Shown piece after piece: positions 55,615-64,000 of a stretch of DNA of 64,000 nt. This DNA is from Hydrogenophaga sp. (GTDB taxonomy: Bacteria; Pseudomonadota; Gammaproteobacteria; Burkholderiales; Burkholderiaceae_C): assembly GCF_026125785.1 (NCBI RefSeq), contig NZ_JAHCKL010000016.1, positions 16,392 to 80,391 on the forward strand, given 5' to 3'. The translations under genes were made by a program, and so were the position numbers. The number at the start of each line of letters is the position of its first letter. Position 1 is the first letter of the stretch. The notes under the pieces are model-generated. The model saw only the letters and a list, made by a program, of their open reading frames with translations. It was not told the DNA's origin and made no database searches.

Positions 55615-58566
55615 TCAACCCAGGTGCTGGCCCACGATGCCCGCGATCTCGAACATGGTGACCGAGTCCTTGCCGAACACCGGCCGCAGCCTGTCGTCGG
55701 CGTTGATGCGGCGCTTGTCCTTGGCATCCTGCAGGCCGTGGGCCTTGATGTAGTCCCACAGTTTCTTGACCACCTCGGGACGGGAAACCGGGCCCTCGCC
55801 GATCACGGCGGCCAGCGCGGCGCTGGGCTGCTTGCCCGTGGCGGCCGTGGTCTTGCGCGGCGCCTTCGGTGCCTTGGCGGTCTTGGGCGCCTTGGCCGCC
55901 GCCTTCTTGGCCGCCGGGGCCTTTCTGGCCGCGGCCGGCGCGGCAGCCGGCGATTTGCGCGGCGGGAATTTGCTGGCCCGCGGCTCGAACTCGAAATTCA
56001 CCTTGCCGGCCTCCTTGTCCCAGGCCAGGAAGGCCTTGAAGGCGCGGCGCGTGCGCATGGAGACAAACTTGTCGAGCAGATCGGTCTTGCCGGTGGCCAG
56101 CAGCTTGCTCATCTGCTCGCGCGCCACCGGCTGCTGCAGGATGATCTTGCCGCTCTTGAAGTCGCAACTGGGCGTGGGCTGCGCCTGTGTGGGCACCGCC
56201 TTTTCGCAGACATAGTTGCTGCCGTGCTCATGCACCGGCGCGCCGCACTTGGGGCACGCGCCCAGCGACTCGCTGCCACTGAAGTCGACCAACTCGCCGG
56301 TCTCTTCGCCCGCCTTGTCGTCGCCGAAGTCGAACTCCAGCTTCCAATTGCGGTCCTCGTCGCTGTACTTGAGCACGATCTCCGCCACGAAAGGCCAGCC
56401 CGCCTTGGAGCGGAAACCTTCGAGCGGGCCGATGTGCTTGTCGCGCAGCAGCGCCTCGGCCTCCTGCGGCTCGAAGGTGCGGCCCGCCGGTGACTTGCCG
56501 AAGGAGAAGCCGCAGCCCTCGCTGCCACCGTCCTGGCCGGTGCAGGCATAGCGCCGGTAGTTCTCCTTGACCACGCCGCCGCAGTTCGGGCAGGGCGTGG
56601 CCAGCGTGGCGTAGTTGCCGGGGATGGTGTCGCGGTCGTATTCCTTGGCCTTCTTCACCAGGCGCTCGGTCATGGTGGCGATCTCGCCCATGAAGGCCGC
56701 CCGGCTGAGGCGGCCGTGTTCCATCTGCGCGAGCTTGTGCTCCCATTCGCCCGTGAGCTCAGGCTTGGACAACTCCTCCACACCCAGTCCGCGCAACAGC
56801 GTCATGAGCTGGAAGGCCTTCGCGGTCGGGATCAGTTCGCGCCCCTCGCGCAGCATGTACTTCTCGGTCAGCAGCCCTTCGATGATGGCCGCGCGCGTGG
56901 CTGGCGTGCCCAGGCCTTTCTCCTGCATGGCTTCGCGCAGCTCGTCGTCGTCCACCAGCTTGCCGGCGCCTTCCATGGCGCCGAGCAGCGTGGCTTCGCT
57001 GTAGCGCGCAGGCGGGCGGGTCTTGAGGGCGCGCGCTTCGACCGCCTCGGTGCGCACCGTCTCGCCTTCGCGCACCGGCACCAGGTTCTGGCCTTTGTCG
57101 CCCTCCTTGGCGCCTTCCACGTCTTCGGCCGCCTCCTTGCCGTACACCGCCATCCAGCCCGGCCTGACCAGCACCTTGCCCTCGGTCTTGAAATGGTGGT
57201 TGAGCACCTTGCTGATGCGCGTGGTCACCATGAACTCCGCGCTGGGGAAGAACACCGCGATGAAGCGGCGCACCACCAGGTCGTAGAGCTTCTGTTCGGC
57301 GTCGGACAGGCCGTGCGGCGCCTGCAGTGTCGGGATGATGGCGAAGTGGTCGCTGACCTTGCTGTTGTCAAAGACGCGCTTGCTGGGCCGGATGTACTGC
57401 TGGTCCAGTGCGGTGCGGGCATGCGGCGCCAGGTGCTTCATGCCACTGCCGGCCAGCATCTCGAACGTCTGCTTCACCGTCGGCAGGTAATCCTCGGGCA
57501 GTGCGCGCGAGTCGGTCCGGGGGTAGGTCAGGGCCTTGTGGCGCTCGTACAGGCTCTGCGCGAGCTGCAGCGTGGTCTTGGCGGAAAACCCGAAGCGGCC
57601 GTTGGCCTCGCGCTGCAGGCTGGTCAGGTCGTACAGCAGGCCGCTGGCCTGGGTGGTGGGCTTGCTTTCCTCGCTGACGCTGGCGGCCTTGCCACGCACC
57701 GCCTCGACGATGGCCAGCGCATCGCGCTGGTCCCAGATGCGGTCGGCGCGCAGATCGGCGTCGGCGTCTTCACCGGCCGGCTTCTTGAAATTCGGATCAA
57801 ACCACTTGCCCGGGTACTCGCCCGCCTCGGCCAGGAAGCTGGCATGAATCTCCCAATAGTCGCGGGCCTTGTGGGCACGGATCTTTTCCTCGCGCTCGAC
57901 CACGATGGACAACGTGGGCGTCTGCACCCGGCCGACCGTGGTGAGGAAAAACCCCCCGTCGCGCGAGTTGAAGGCGGTCATGGCGCGCGTGCCGTTGATG
58001 CCCACCATCCAGTCGGCTTCGGAGCGGCTGCGCGCCGCATCGGCCAGGCCGCGCATCTGCTGGTCGCTGCGCAGGTTCTCGAAGCCTTCGCGGATGGCCG
58101 CCGGTGTCATCGACTGCAGCCACAGGCGCTGCACCGGCTTGCCCAGCGGCTGGTAGGCCCCGTTCTTGAAACCGCCGGCGTACTGCTCGATCAGCCGGAA
58201 GATCAGCTCGCCCTCGCGGCCCGCGTCACAGGCATTGACCAGGCGCGCGACATCCTTGCGCTTGACCAGCCTGACCACCGCCGCCAGGCGCGACTTGGTC
58301 TTGTCGATCGGCTTGAGCTCGAAATAGGGCGGCAGCACCGGCAGGTGCGCGAAGCTCCATTTGCCTCGCTTGACGTCGAACTGCTCAGGCGCGGCGATCT
58401 CCACGAGATGGCCCACCGCCGAGGTGACCACGTACTGGTCGTTCTCGAAATGGTCGTCGTGCTTGTCGAACTTGCCGGCCACCGGCGCGAGCGCACGCAC
58501 GATGTCCTGGGCCACGGAGGGCTTCTCGGCGATGACCAGCGTCTTGGCGGAACCTTCGGTTTTCAT
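55615..58566 (-). CDS. topB: DNA topoisomerase III with H1-like tail and C-terminal SWIB domain
   Basis: This 983-residue type IA topoisomerase relaxes and decatenates DNA. Its Toprim domain begins TLVIAEKPSVAQDIV (about 9-23) with DAGREGEL near 114-121. The catalytic tyrosine is Y348 in LTYPRTDSR, and zinc-ribbon-like cysteine motifs lie at CPNCGGV and CPKCGAPV. After about residue 850 comes a Lys/Ala/Pro-rich linker resembling histone H1 tails, then a SWIB/MDM2 domain (about 915-983, PEVVKKLWDYIK...DDRLRPVFGK). Standard TopB is about 650 residues, so the last 130 or so are extra. It is divergent from a SET-domain methyltransferase gene. Confidence 0.95.
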   Translation of the reverse strand: MKTEGSAKTLVIAEKPSVAQDIVRALAPVAGKFDKHDDHFENDQYVVTSAVGHLVEIAAPEQFDVKRGKWSFAHLPVLPPYFELKPIDKTKSRLAAVVRLVKRKDVARLVNACDAGREGELIFRLIEQYAGGFKNGAYQPLGKPVQRLWLQSMTPAAIREGFENLRSDQQMRGLADAARSRSEADWMVGINGTRAMTAFNSRDGGFFLTTVGRVQTPTLSIVVEREEKIRAHKARDYWEIHASFLAEAGEYPGKWFDPNFKKPAGEDADADLRADRIWDQRDALAIVEAVRGKAASVSEESKPTTQASGLLYDLTSLQREANGRFGFSAKTTLQLAQSLYERHKALTYPRTDSRALPEDYLPTVKQTFEMLAGSGMKHLAPHARTALDQQYIRPSKRVFDNSKVSDHFAIIPTLQAPHGLSDAEQKLYDLVVRRFIAVFFPSAEFMVTTRISKVLNHHFKTEGKVLVRPGWMAVYGKEAAEDVEGAKEGDKGQNLVPVREGETVRTEAVEARALKTRPPARYSEATLLGAMEGAGKLVDDDELREAMQEKGLGTPATRAAIIEGLLTEKYMLREGRELIPTAKAFQLMTLLRGLGVEELSKPELTGEWEHKLAQMEHGRLSRAAFMGEIATMTERLVKKAKEYDRDTIPGNYATLATPCPNCGGVVKENYRRYACTGQDGGSEGCGFSFGKSPAGRTFEPQEAEALLRDKHIGPLEGFRSKAGWPFVAEIVLKYSDEDRNWKLEFDFGDDKAGEETGELVDFSGSESLGACPKCGAPVHEHGSNYVCEKAVPTQAQPTPSCDFKSGKIILQQPVAREQMSKLLATGKTDLLDKFVSMRTRRAFKAFLAWDKEAGKVNFEFEPRASKFPPRKSPAAAPAAARKAPAAKKAAAKAPKTAKAPKAPRKTTAATGKQPSAALAAVIGEGPVSRPEVVKKLWDYIKAHGLQDAKDKRRINADDRLRPVFGKDSVTMFEIAGIVGQHLG

Positions 58567-58569
58567 CTC

Positions 58570-58575
58570 TACAAT
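58570..58575 (+). promoter_or_regulatory. -10 box TACAAT upstream of the SET-domain gene
   Basis: TACAAT on the plus strand just outside topB would place a transcript start near 58583, at the edge of the alternating purine-pyrimidine tract and about 80 bases before the GTG start. Confidence 0.4.
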
Positions 58576-58583
58576 CGGCTTTC

Positions 58584-58607
58584 CACGCGCGTGTGCACGC
58601 GCACATG
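58584..58607. repeat. Perfect 24-bp alternating pyrimidine-purine tract (Z-DNA-prone)
   Basis: The tract CACGCGCGTGTGCACGCGCA continues with CATG in strict alternation. Shorter alternating runs follow to about 58630. It lies in the 97-bp spacer between divergent topB and the SET gene. Such sequences flip to Z-form under negative supercoiling, which a topoisomerase gene could sense. Confidence 0.7.
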
Positions 58608-58663
58608 GGCACGCGCGCCCACGCGCGCACCTGCATGAAACAACCTTACCAAATTATCCGGCC

Positions 58664-59215
58664 GTGACGAAAACCCCAGGTTCCGCGAACGCTCCCCGCC
58701 CGAAAACACCCCGTGGCAAGGCGCCCGCACCGCAGGCAAACAGCAACGGCCGGCGCATCCAGACGCGGCGCTCGGGCGTGCACGGCAAGGGGGTCTACGC
58801 GGTGGCCGATCTGGCCAAAGGCGAGACGGTGATCGAGTACGTGGGCGAGATCATTTCCTGGGAAGAAGCCCTGCGCCGCCACCCGCACGACCCGTCCGAC
58901 CCCAACCACACCTTCTACTTCCACATCGACGAAGACCATGTGATCGATGCCAAGGTCGGCGGCAATTCGGCGCGCTGGATCAACCACAGCTGCGCGCCGA
59001 ACTGCGAGGCCGACGTGGAGGACGGACGTGTCTTCATCCGCGCGCTGCGTGACATCAAGCCCGGCGAAGAGCTGTTCTACGACTACGGGCTGGTGATCGA
59101 CGAACCCTACACACCCAAGCTGAAGGCCGAGTACCCCTGCTGGTGCGGCGCCCGCCAATGCCGCGGCACGCTGCTGGCCCCGAAGCGCGCGGGCAAGGCG
59201 TCTCGCCTGGGCTGA
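58664..59215 (+). CDS. SET-domain protein-lysine methyltransferase
   Basis: This 183-residue protein starts at a GTG (VTKTPGSANAP) after a basic linker. The SET domain (about 35-150) shows GVHGKGVYAV, the SAM/active-site WINHSCAPNC and ELFYDYG. A post-SET cysteine cluster CWCGARQCRGTLL follows near the end. All catalytic residues appear intact. Bacterial SET proteins methylate lysines of ribosomal or histone-like proteins. It neighbours a topoisomerase with a lysine-rich H1-like tail, a possible target. Confidence 0.9.
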   Translation: MTKTPGSANAPRPKTPRGKAPAPQANSNGRRIQTRRSGVHGKGVYAVADLAKGETVIEYVGEIISWEEALRRHPHDPSDPNHTFYFHIDEDHVIDAKVGGNSARWINHSCAPNCEADVEDGRVFIRALRDIKPGEELFYDYGLVIDEPYTPKLKAEYPCWCGARQCRGTLLAPKRAGKASRLG

Positions 59216-59245
59216 TGCCCGGCCCCTGGCGGACCTGTGCGGCCC

Positions 59246-60049
59246 ATGTCTGACCTGCTCGCGCACTCGGAAGCCCTGTGGCAGGCCGTGGCACCGCTGC
59301 TGCCGGGCTTCACGGTGGAGGTGGTGCCCAGCATCGACTCCACCAACAGCGAACTCATGCGCCGTGCACGCACGGGCCTCATGGAGCCGGTGCTGCTGGC
59401 CGCCGAAGAGCAGAGCGCCGGCCGTGGCCGGGTGGGCAAGGCCTGGCACAGCCGCGCTGGTCAATCCCTGACCTTCTCGGTTGGCCTGCCGATGGCGCCA
59501 CGAAGCTGGTCGGGCCTGTCGCTCGCCGTCGGGGTGAGCCTGGCGCAGAGCCTGCACCCGGACGTGCGCCTGAAGTGGCCCAACGACCTCTGGCTGCACG
59601 GCCGCAAGCTGGGCGGCATCCTGGTGGAGACGGCTTCTGCGGGTGGGGCGCAAGCGTCGGCACCCCGCATGGTGGTGGTCGGCGTGGGTCTGAACATCGC
59701 CCGACCGGACGCACAGGCGGTGGCCGCACTGCAAGACAGCGGGGCGGCACTGCCGGCCGTCGCGCCTGCCGGCGTGGCCGAGGTGCTGGTCGGCACGACC
59801 GCCGGCGAGGTGCTGGCGCGCGTGGCGCCACCGTTGCTGCAGGACCTGCTCGCGTTCGAATCCCAGGGTTTTCCGGCGTTCGCGCAGCGCTTCGCCAGCC
59901 GCGACGCGCTGCGGGGGCTGGAAGTCCAGCTGTCGGACGGACAGCGCGGCACGGCTTGCGGGGTCGGCGAAGACGGTGCCCTCCAGATTCTCACCAGCGA
60001 AGGCATGCGCGGCATCACCAGCGCGGAAGTGAGCGTGCGCCCATGCTGA
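59246..60049 (+). CDS. birA: Biotin--[acetyl-CoA-carboxylase] ligase, without DNA-binding domain
   Basis: This 267-residue enzyme activates biotin and attaches it to the carboxylase carrier protein. The catalytic domain has SIDSTNSELMRRA, the biotinyl-AMP motif GRGRVGKAW (about 59-67), KWPNDLW (about 110-116) and the C-terminal SH3-like domain. The N-terminal helix-turn-helix of E. coli BirA is absent, so it is a plain ligase. It overlaps the SPOR gene by 7 bases. Confidence 0.95.
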   Translation: MSDLLAHSEALWQAVAPLLPGFTVEVVPSIDSTNSELMRRARTGLMEPVLLAAEEQSAGRGRVGKAWHSRAGQSLTFSVGLPMAPRSWSGLSLAVGVSLAQSLHPDVRLKWPNDLWLHGRKLGGILVETASAGGAQASAPRMVVVGVGLNIARPDAQAVAALQDSGAALPAVAPAGVAEVLVGTTAGEVLARVAPPLLQDLLAFESQGFPAFAQRFASRDALRGLEVQLSDGQRGTACGVGEDGALQILTSEGMRGITSAEVSVRPC

Positions 60050-60804
60050 AGTGGGCCATCTGGCTGCTGGCGCTGGCCAACGCGGGCTACTTCGCCTGGG
60101 GTCACGGCTATCTGCGCGGCCTGGGCCTGGCGCCGCTGGAGCAGCGCGAACCCCAGCGCCTGGACGGACAGGTGCACCCGGAACAACTGCGCCTGCTCAA
60201 CGGACCCAAGGCCCAGGAGGCACCGGCGCCGACCCCGGCACCTGTCAGCGCGCCAGCGAGCACGGACGCCACCACGCCCGCCGCCGCCGCGGTGGCCACG
60301 GGCCCGCAGCCTGCCCCGGCCGTGCCACCCATGCCCGACAACAACGGCCCACGCGCCTGCTGGCAGGCGGGCGGTTTCACCGAAGCGCAGGCCGAGCTGC
60401 TGCGCGCGGAACTCAAGCTGCTGGGGCTGCCGGCAGACCGCTGGCAGTTGGTCGAAAGCCGCAGCGCCGGCCGCTGGATCGTCTACATGGGCCGCTACGA
60501 CAACGAGGCGCAACTCGAACGCAAGAAGGCCGAGTTGCGCGGCATGGGCGTGAGTTTCCGCGACGTCTCGGGCAGCGGCCTGGCGCCGGGCCTGGCGTTG
60601 GGTACCTACTCCAGCGAGGCGGCCGCACAGCAGGCGCTGCAGCAGGTGGAACGCAACGGCGTGCGCACCGCCAAGGTCACGCAGGAGCGGGCAGAGTCGG
60701 TGAGCTACACGTTGCGCCTGCCCGCCATCACCGCAGCCCAGCGCACGGCGGTGGACGGCCTGGGCGATGCCATGGCGGGCAAGAGCCTGCGCGCCTGTTC
60801 CTGA
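60043..60804 (+). CDS. SPOR-domain membrane protein
   Basis: This 253-residue protein has one N-terminal transmembrane helix (about 4-22), a Pro/Ala/Thr-rich linker (about 65-100) and a C-terminal SPOR-like domain (about 105-215, CWQAGGFTEAQAELLRAEL...YMGRYDNEAQLERK). SPOR domains bind denuded peptidoglycan at the division site. It is translationally coupled to birA by a 7-base overlap. Confidence 0.85.
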   Translation: MLKWAIWLLALANAGYFAWGHGYLRGLGLAPLEQREPQRLDGQVHPEQLRLLNGPKAQEAPAPTPAPVSAPASTDATTPAAAAVATGPQPAPAVPPMPDNNGPRACWQAGGFTEAQAELLRAELKLLGLPADRWQLVESRSAGRWIVYMGRYDNEAQLERKKAELRGMGVSFRDVSGSGLAPGLALGTYSSEAAAQQALQQVERNGVRTAKVTQERAESVSYTLRLPAITAAQRTAVDGLGDAMAGKSLRACS

Positions 60805-60824
60805 ACAGAGACCCTGGCGCCGTT

Positions 60825-62750
60825 TCAGGCGCGCCGCGCGCTGACCGGAACTGCGTTGCGGCGCTGCGAGGCGATGACCGCCAGCACCCAGGCCCACAAA
60901 GCAGCGCCCCAGAGCAGGCGCATGGATCCACCGCCGCCGCCACCCGCAACGGTGGCCGCCGGCATGGCGGCGGTGATGCGCACGGTGTCCTCTCCATGGC
61001 GGTTGACGTTGTCCACCACGGTGAGCGAAAAAACATACTCCGCCTCGCTCGCCAAGGTGACCGTGGCGACGGCAGTGTCCGCCGCCGTGATGGCCACCGA
61101 CGGCCCCGAGACCTGCACCCACTGGTAGGACACGATGCTCGCCCCGGGAATGGCCACGCTGCCACTGCCATCGAGCCGGACCACGGTGCCCGGTTCGACG
61201 TCCCCCACCGGTTGAATCACCACCGCCGGACCGGTGGCCAGTTGCACGGCGGTGTGCGCGTCCAGCAGGCCGGCGCCGCAGGTGCTGGTGGTGCAGTTGC
61301 ACACACCGGCGCCCGCCGGGCCACAGGCCGCGAGTCCACCCAGGCTGACGTGAGGCCGGGCGCCCGCGCGCATGCGCTCGATGAGCTGGCGCGGACTCAA
61401 CGCCGGGTTGACCGCCAGCATCAGGCTGGCCACGCCCGAGGCTTGCGGCGCGGCAAAGCTGGTGCCTTGTTTGTGGCCATACCCGTTGAGCTGCGGTGTG
61501 GTGGTGCCGCTGTTGTCGATGGAGAGCAGCATGGTCGCGTTGCCCCCTTCCACCGAGCCGCCAGGCGCGGCCAGCGACACGCGGCTGCCGAAACTGGAGT
61601 AGGAGGCCTTGGCGCCGTCCTTGCGCACGGAGGCCACCGTCATCACGCGCCGGCAGTCTGCCGGGCGAAAGAGGCTGGCGTCGTTGTTGCCAGCGGCCAC
61701 CACGACCAGTGAGCCGGCGTTGGTGACGGCATCGATGGTGTTCTGGTAGGCCTGCGAACACGGTTGGTCGCCGCCAAAGCTGAGGTTGATCACGCGGGCC
61801 GGGTTCGGGTTGCCGGGCACGCCCCAGACCGGCAGGCCCGCCGCCCAACGCAGACCATCCAGCAGGTCCGACACCATGGCGCCGCACTTGCCCGAGACAC
61901 GCACCGGCAGCAGCCGCGCGTTCCAGTTCAGGCCCGCCACACCCTGCGCGTTCTGGGTGGCGGCGGCAATCTGCCCGGCGATGAAGGTGCCGTGCCAGTT
62001 GCTGTCCGACACCTCGCACCCGGCAAAGGTCGGGGTTTGCACTTCCCCGGCGGTGACCCAGTCGCCGGGGTCGCTGGCGTCGGCATCCCGCCCATGGTCA
62101 TCGTTGGAGATGGACAGGTCGCTGATCATGTCGTAGCCCGCGAGCAGGCGCGGCCCCAGCGCCTGCAACTCCGGGTGATCAAACCGCACGCCGCTGTCCA
62201 CCACGGCCACCACCACCGAACTGCCGGTGGTGTTGCCCCAGGCCGCAGGCAGGTTCAGCCCCGACAGGTTGCTTCCCCCGTCGGGCGCCTGCAGGTGCCA
62301 TTGCTGGGAAAACAGAAGGTCGTCGGGCACCACGGCAGCCAGCCGCGGCACCAGCACGTCCGGCTCGACCCAGGCCACATCCGGATGCAGGCGCATGCGG
62401 CGCATGGCGCGTTCCAGGGCCTCGCCCCGCAGCGGCCGGTCAAAGCGCATCAGGCTGGCGTTGCCGGCGCCACCGGTACCCGCCAAAGCCACGCCGGCCT
62501 CCTGGGCCGCGCGTGCCACGCGCTCACGGTCGCGGCGCGCACCCCGCTCCCATTGCGCACGGCTTCGCTCGCGTTCGGACACCCAAGGGCCGCGGTCGGC
62601 GGTGCGCGCCATCTCGGCCGATGGCTCGTTCGCGTCCCGCAAACCGATGATCAGGCCCATGGCCGTCTGAGGGGTACCCGCCTGGGCCGTCGACAGACCA
62701 AGGCAGGCCAGCATGGCAAGACTCAGGCTGACGGACAGGAGACGGTTCAT
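60825..62750 (-). CDS. S8 family subtilisin-like serine protease with GlyGly-CTERM tail
   Basis: This 641-residue exported protease has a signal peptide (about 1-24, ending TAQAGT), a propeptide, then the S8 domain with catalytic D185 (VVDSGVRF), H253 (NWHGTFIAG) and S431 (GTSFAAPQAS). A PKD/Ig-like beta domain (about 505-595) follows. The C-terminus is a six-Gly run (about 603-608), a hydrophobic helix and Arg-Arg, the GlyGly-CTERM sorting tail cleaved by rhombosortase, which is encoded at 23133-23744. It converges on the SPOR gene. Confidence 0.92.
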   Translation of the reverse strand: MNRLLSVSLSLAMLACLGLSTAQAGTPQTAMGLIIGLRDANEPSAEMARTADRGPWVSERERSRAQWERGARRDRERVARAAQEAGVALAGTGGAGNASLMRFDRPLRGEALERAMRRMRLHPDVAWVEPDVLVPRLAAVVPDDLLFSQQWHLQAPDGGSNLSGLNLPAAWGNTTGSSVVVAVVDSGVRFDHPELQALGPRLLAGYDMISDLSISNDDHGRDADASDPGDWVTAGEVQTPTFAGCEVSDSNWHGTFIAGQIAAATQNAQGVAGLNWNARLLPVRVSGKCGAMVSDLLDGLRWAAGLPVWGVPGNPNPARVINLSFGGDQPCSQAYQNTIDAVTNAGSLVVVAAGNNDASLFRPADCRRVMTVASVRKDGAKASYSSFGSRVSLAAPGGSVEGGNATMLLSIDNSGTTTPQLNGYGHKQGTSFAAPQASGVASLMLAVNPALSPRQLIERMRAGARPHVSLGGLAACGPAGAGVCNCTTSTCGAGLLDAHTAVQLATGPAVVIQPVGDVEPGTVVRLDGSGSVAIPGASIVSYQWVQVSGPSVAITAADTAVATVTLASEAEYVFSLTVVDNVNRHGEDTVRITAAMPAATVAGGGGGGSMRLLWGAALWAWVLAVIASQRRNAVPVSARRA

Positions 62751-63059
62751 GAGGGGCTGCTGCACGCACCGCACGGCATGCATGCAAGGACGGTGTCAAG
62801 CGAGGATGGCAATGGCTGGACATTCTGTCACGCGTCCACTGTGCATGGCGCCAAGGAATGCCACTTTTGTGCACTTTCAACGCCCTTGCAACGCCTGCGG
62901 CTCAGACGGCGTGAAACGCAGCACGCGGATCCTGGGCCTCGAACCAGTCCAGGACCTCGTCCCACAAGGGCCGCGCACGCGGCCGGAAGCAGCCCATATG
63001 GCCCATGGGCGCAAGGCCCAGGCGATAGGAAAGGCCCACCGGTCCGGCAATGCCCCAAC
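62751..63059. other. Spacer between the S8 protease and gapA terminator
   Basis: This stretch contains the hydrolase remnant described separately (62902-63048). The part nearest the protease should hold its promoter; I could not identify a clear -35/-10 pair there. Confidence 0.5.
62902..63048 (-). pseudogene. C-terminal remnant of an alpha/beta-hydrolase gene
   Basis: A 48-codon in-frame stretch ending in a stop codes for a segment with GLAPMGHMGCFRP (with the late catalytic-type histidine) and LWDEVLDWFEA. This matches the C-terminus of COG4757-type alpha/beta hydrolases. No upstream part of such a gene is present; the frame runs directly into the gapA terminator. It is therefore a decayed fragment lying between the S8 protease and gapA. 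Confidence 0.6.
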
Positions 63060-63082
63060 AAAAAAGCGACCCGAAGGTCGCT
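63060..63082 (-). terminator. Rho-independent terminator of gapA
   Basis: The 7-bp stem AGCGACC / GGTCGCT with loop CGAA (63065-63082) is followed on the minus strand by a six-base T-run (63060-63065 complement). T residues flank the plus side as well, so it could act in both directions. Confidence 0.92.
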
Positions 63083-63109
63083 TTTTTTCGGAGCAGTCGA
63101 AGCAGGTGC

Positions 63110-64000
<891 letters not shown>

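Overview
The window is GC-rich, densely packed bacterial chromosome. It looks like a beta-proteobacterium of the Burkholderiales, most likely a Comamonadaceae member (Hydrogenophaga/Acidovorax-like). The reasons are yajC-secD, glnE beside yhdP and a nitrilase-family gene, a PglL/TfpZ pilin-glycosylation pair beside a type IV pilin, purB and sucCD of beta-proteobacterial type, and GC-rich intergenic repeats. Genus is an inference. I see no rRNA, tRNA, CRISPR array, insertion sequence or prophage.

Layout. 1-5.7 kb: secD (cut by the window edge), yajC and a three-in-one indolepyruvate ferredoxin oxidoreductase, with a divergent Lrp/AsnC regulator and a perfect palindrome between them. 5.9-11.2 kb: an accessory-looking operon for a chaperone/usher-like surface structure, with two related pilin-like subunits, a small secreted protein, a PapD-like chaperone, an outer-membrane barrel with a C-terminal B-type domain, and a further secreted protein. 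11.2-20.3 kb: mltA, a 48-residue membrane protein, a DctR/DctS-like two-component system, a nitrilase-family amidase and yhdP. 20.3-25.4 kb: glnE, a rhombosortase, a ferritin-like protein and a glutathione peroxidase. 25.7-32.9 kb: an eight-gene, tightly overlapping lipid-modification operon (FAD oxidoreductase, DUF1365, CFA-type methyltransferase, chalcone isomerase-like, MFS, DUF3833, SDR, NTF2-like). 33-39.7 kb: GST, purB, a DUF3717-DUF1289 protein, a yybP-ykoY riboswitch with terC, a repeat array, a PF04020 membrane protein, a BepA-like protease and moaC. 39.7-45.3 kb: pglL, tfpZ and pilA with a sigma-54 promoter, a metallo-beta-lactamase phosphodiesterase, an FHA protein and a PP2C phosphatase. 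45.6-52.1 kb: sucCD, argC, a DHA2 efflux pump, recX and recA with a LexA-like box. 52.2-64 kb: a MarR regulator, a TctDE/QseBC-like two-component system, a GST, topoisomerase III with an H1-like tail and SWIB domain, a SET-domain methyltransferase, birA, a SPOR protein, an S8 protease with a GlyGly-CTERM tail, a hydrolase remnant and gapA (cut by the window edge).

Connections. The rhombosortase at 23.1 kb and the GlyGly-CTERM protease at 60.8 kb are a candidate enzyme-substrate pair. The pilin at 42 kb and the two glycosylation genes downstream form one module. The SWIB topoisomerase and the SET methyltransferase are divergent neighbours sharing a 97-bp spacer with a Z-DNA-prone tract. The best candidates for little-described systems are the 5.9-11.2 kb surface-fibre operon and the 25.7-32.9 kb lipid operon.
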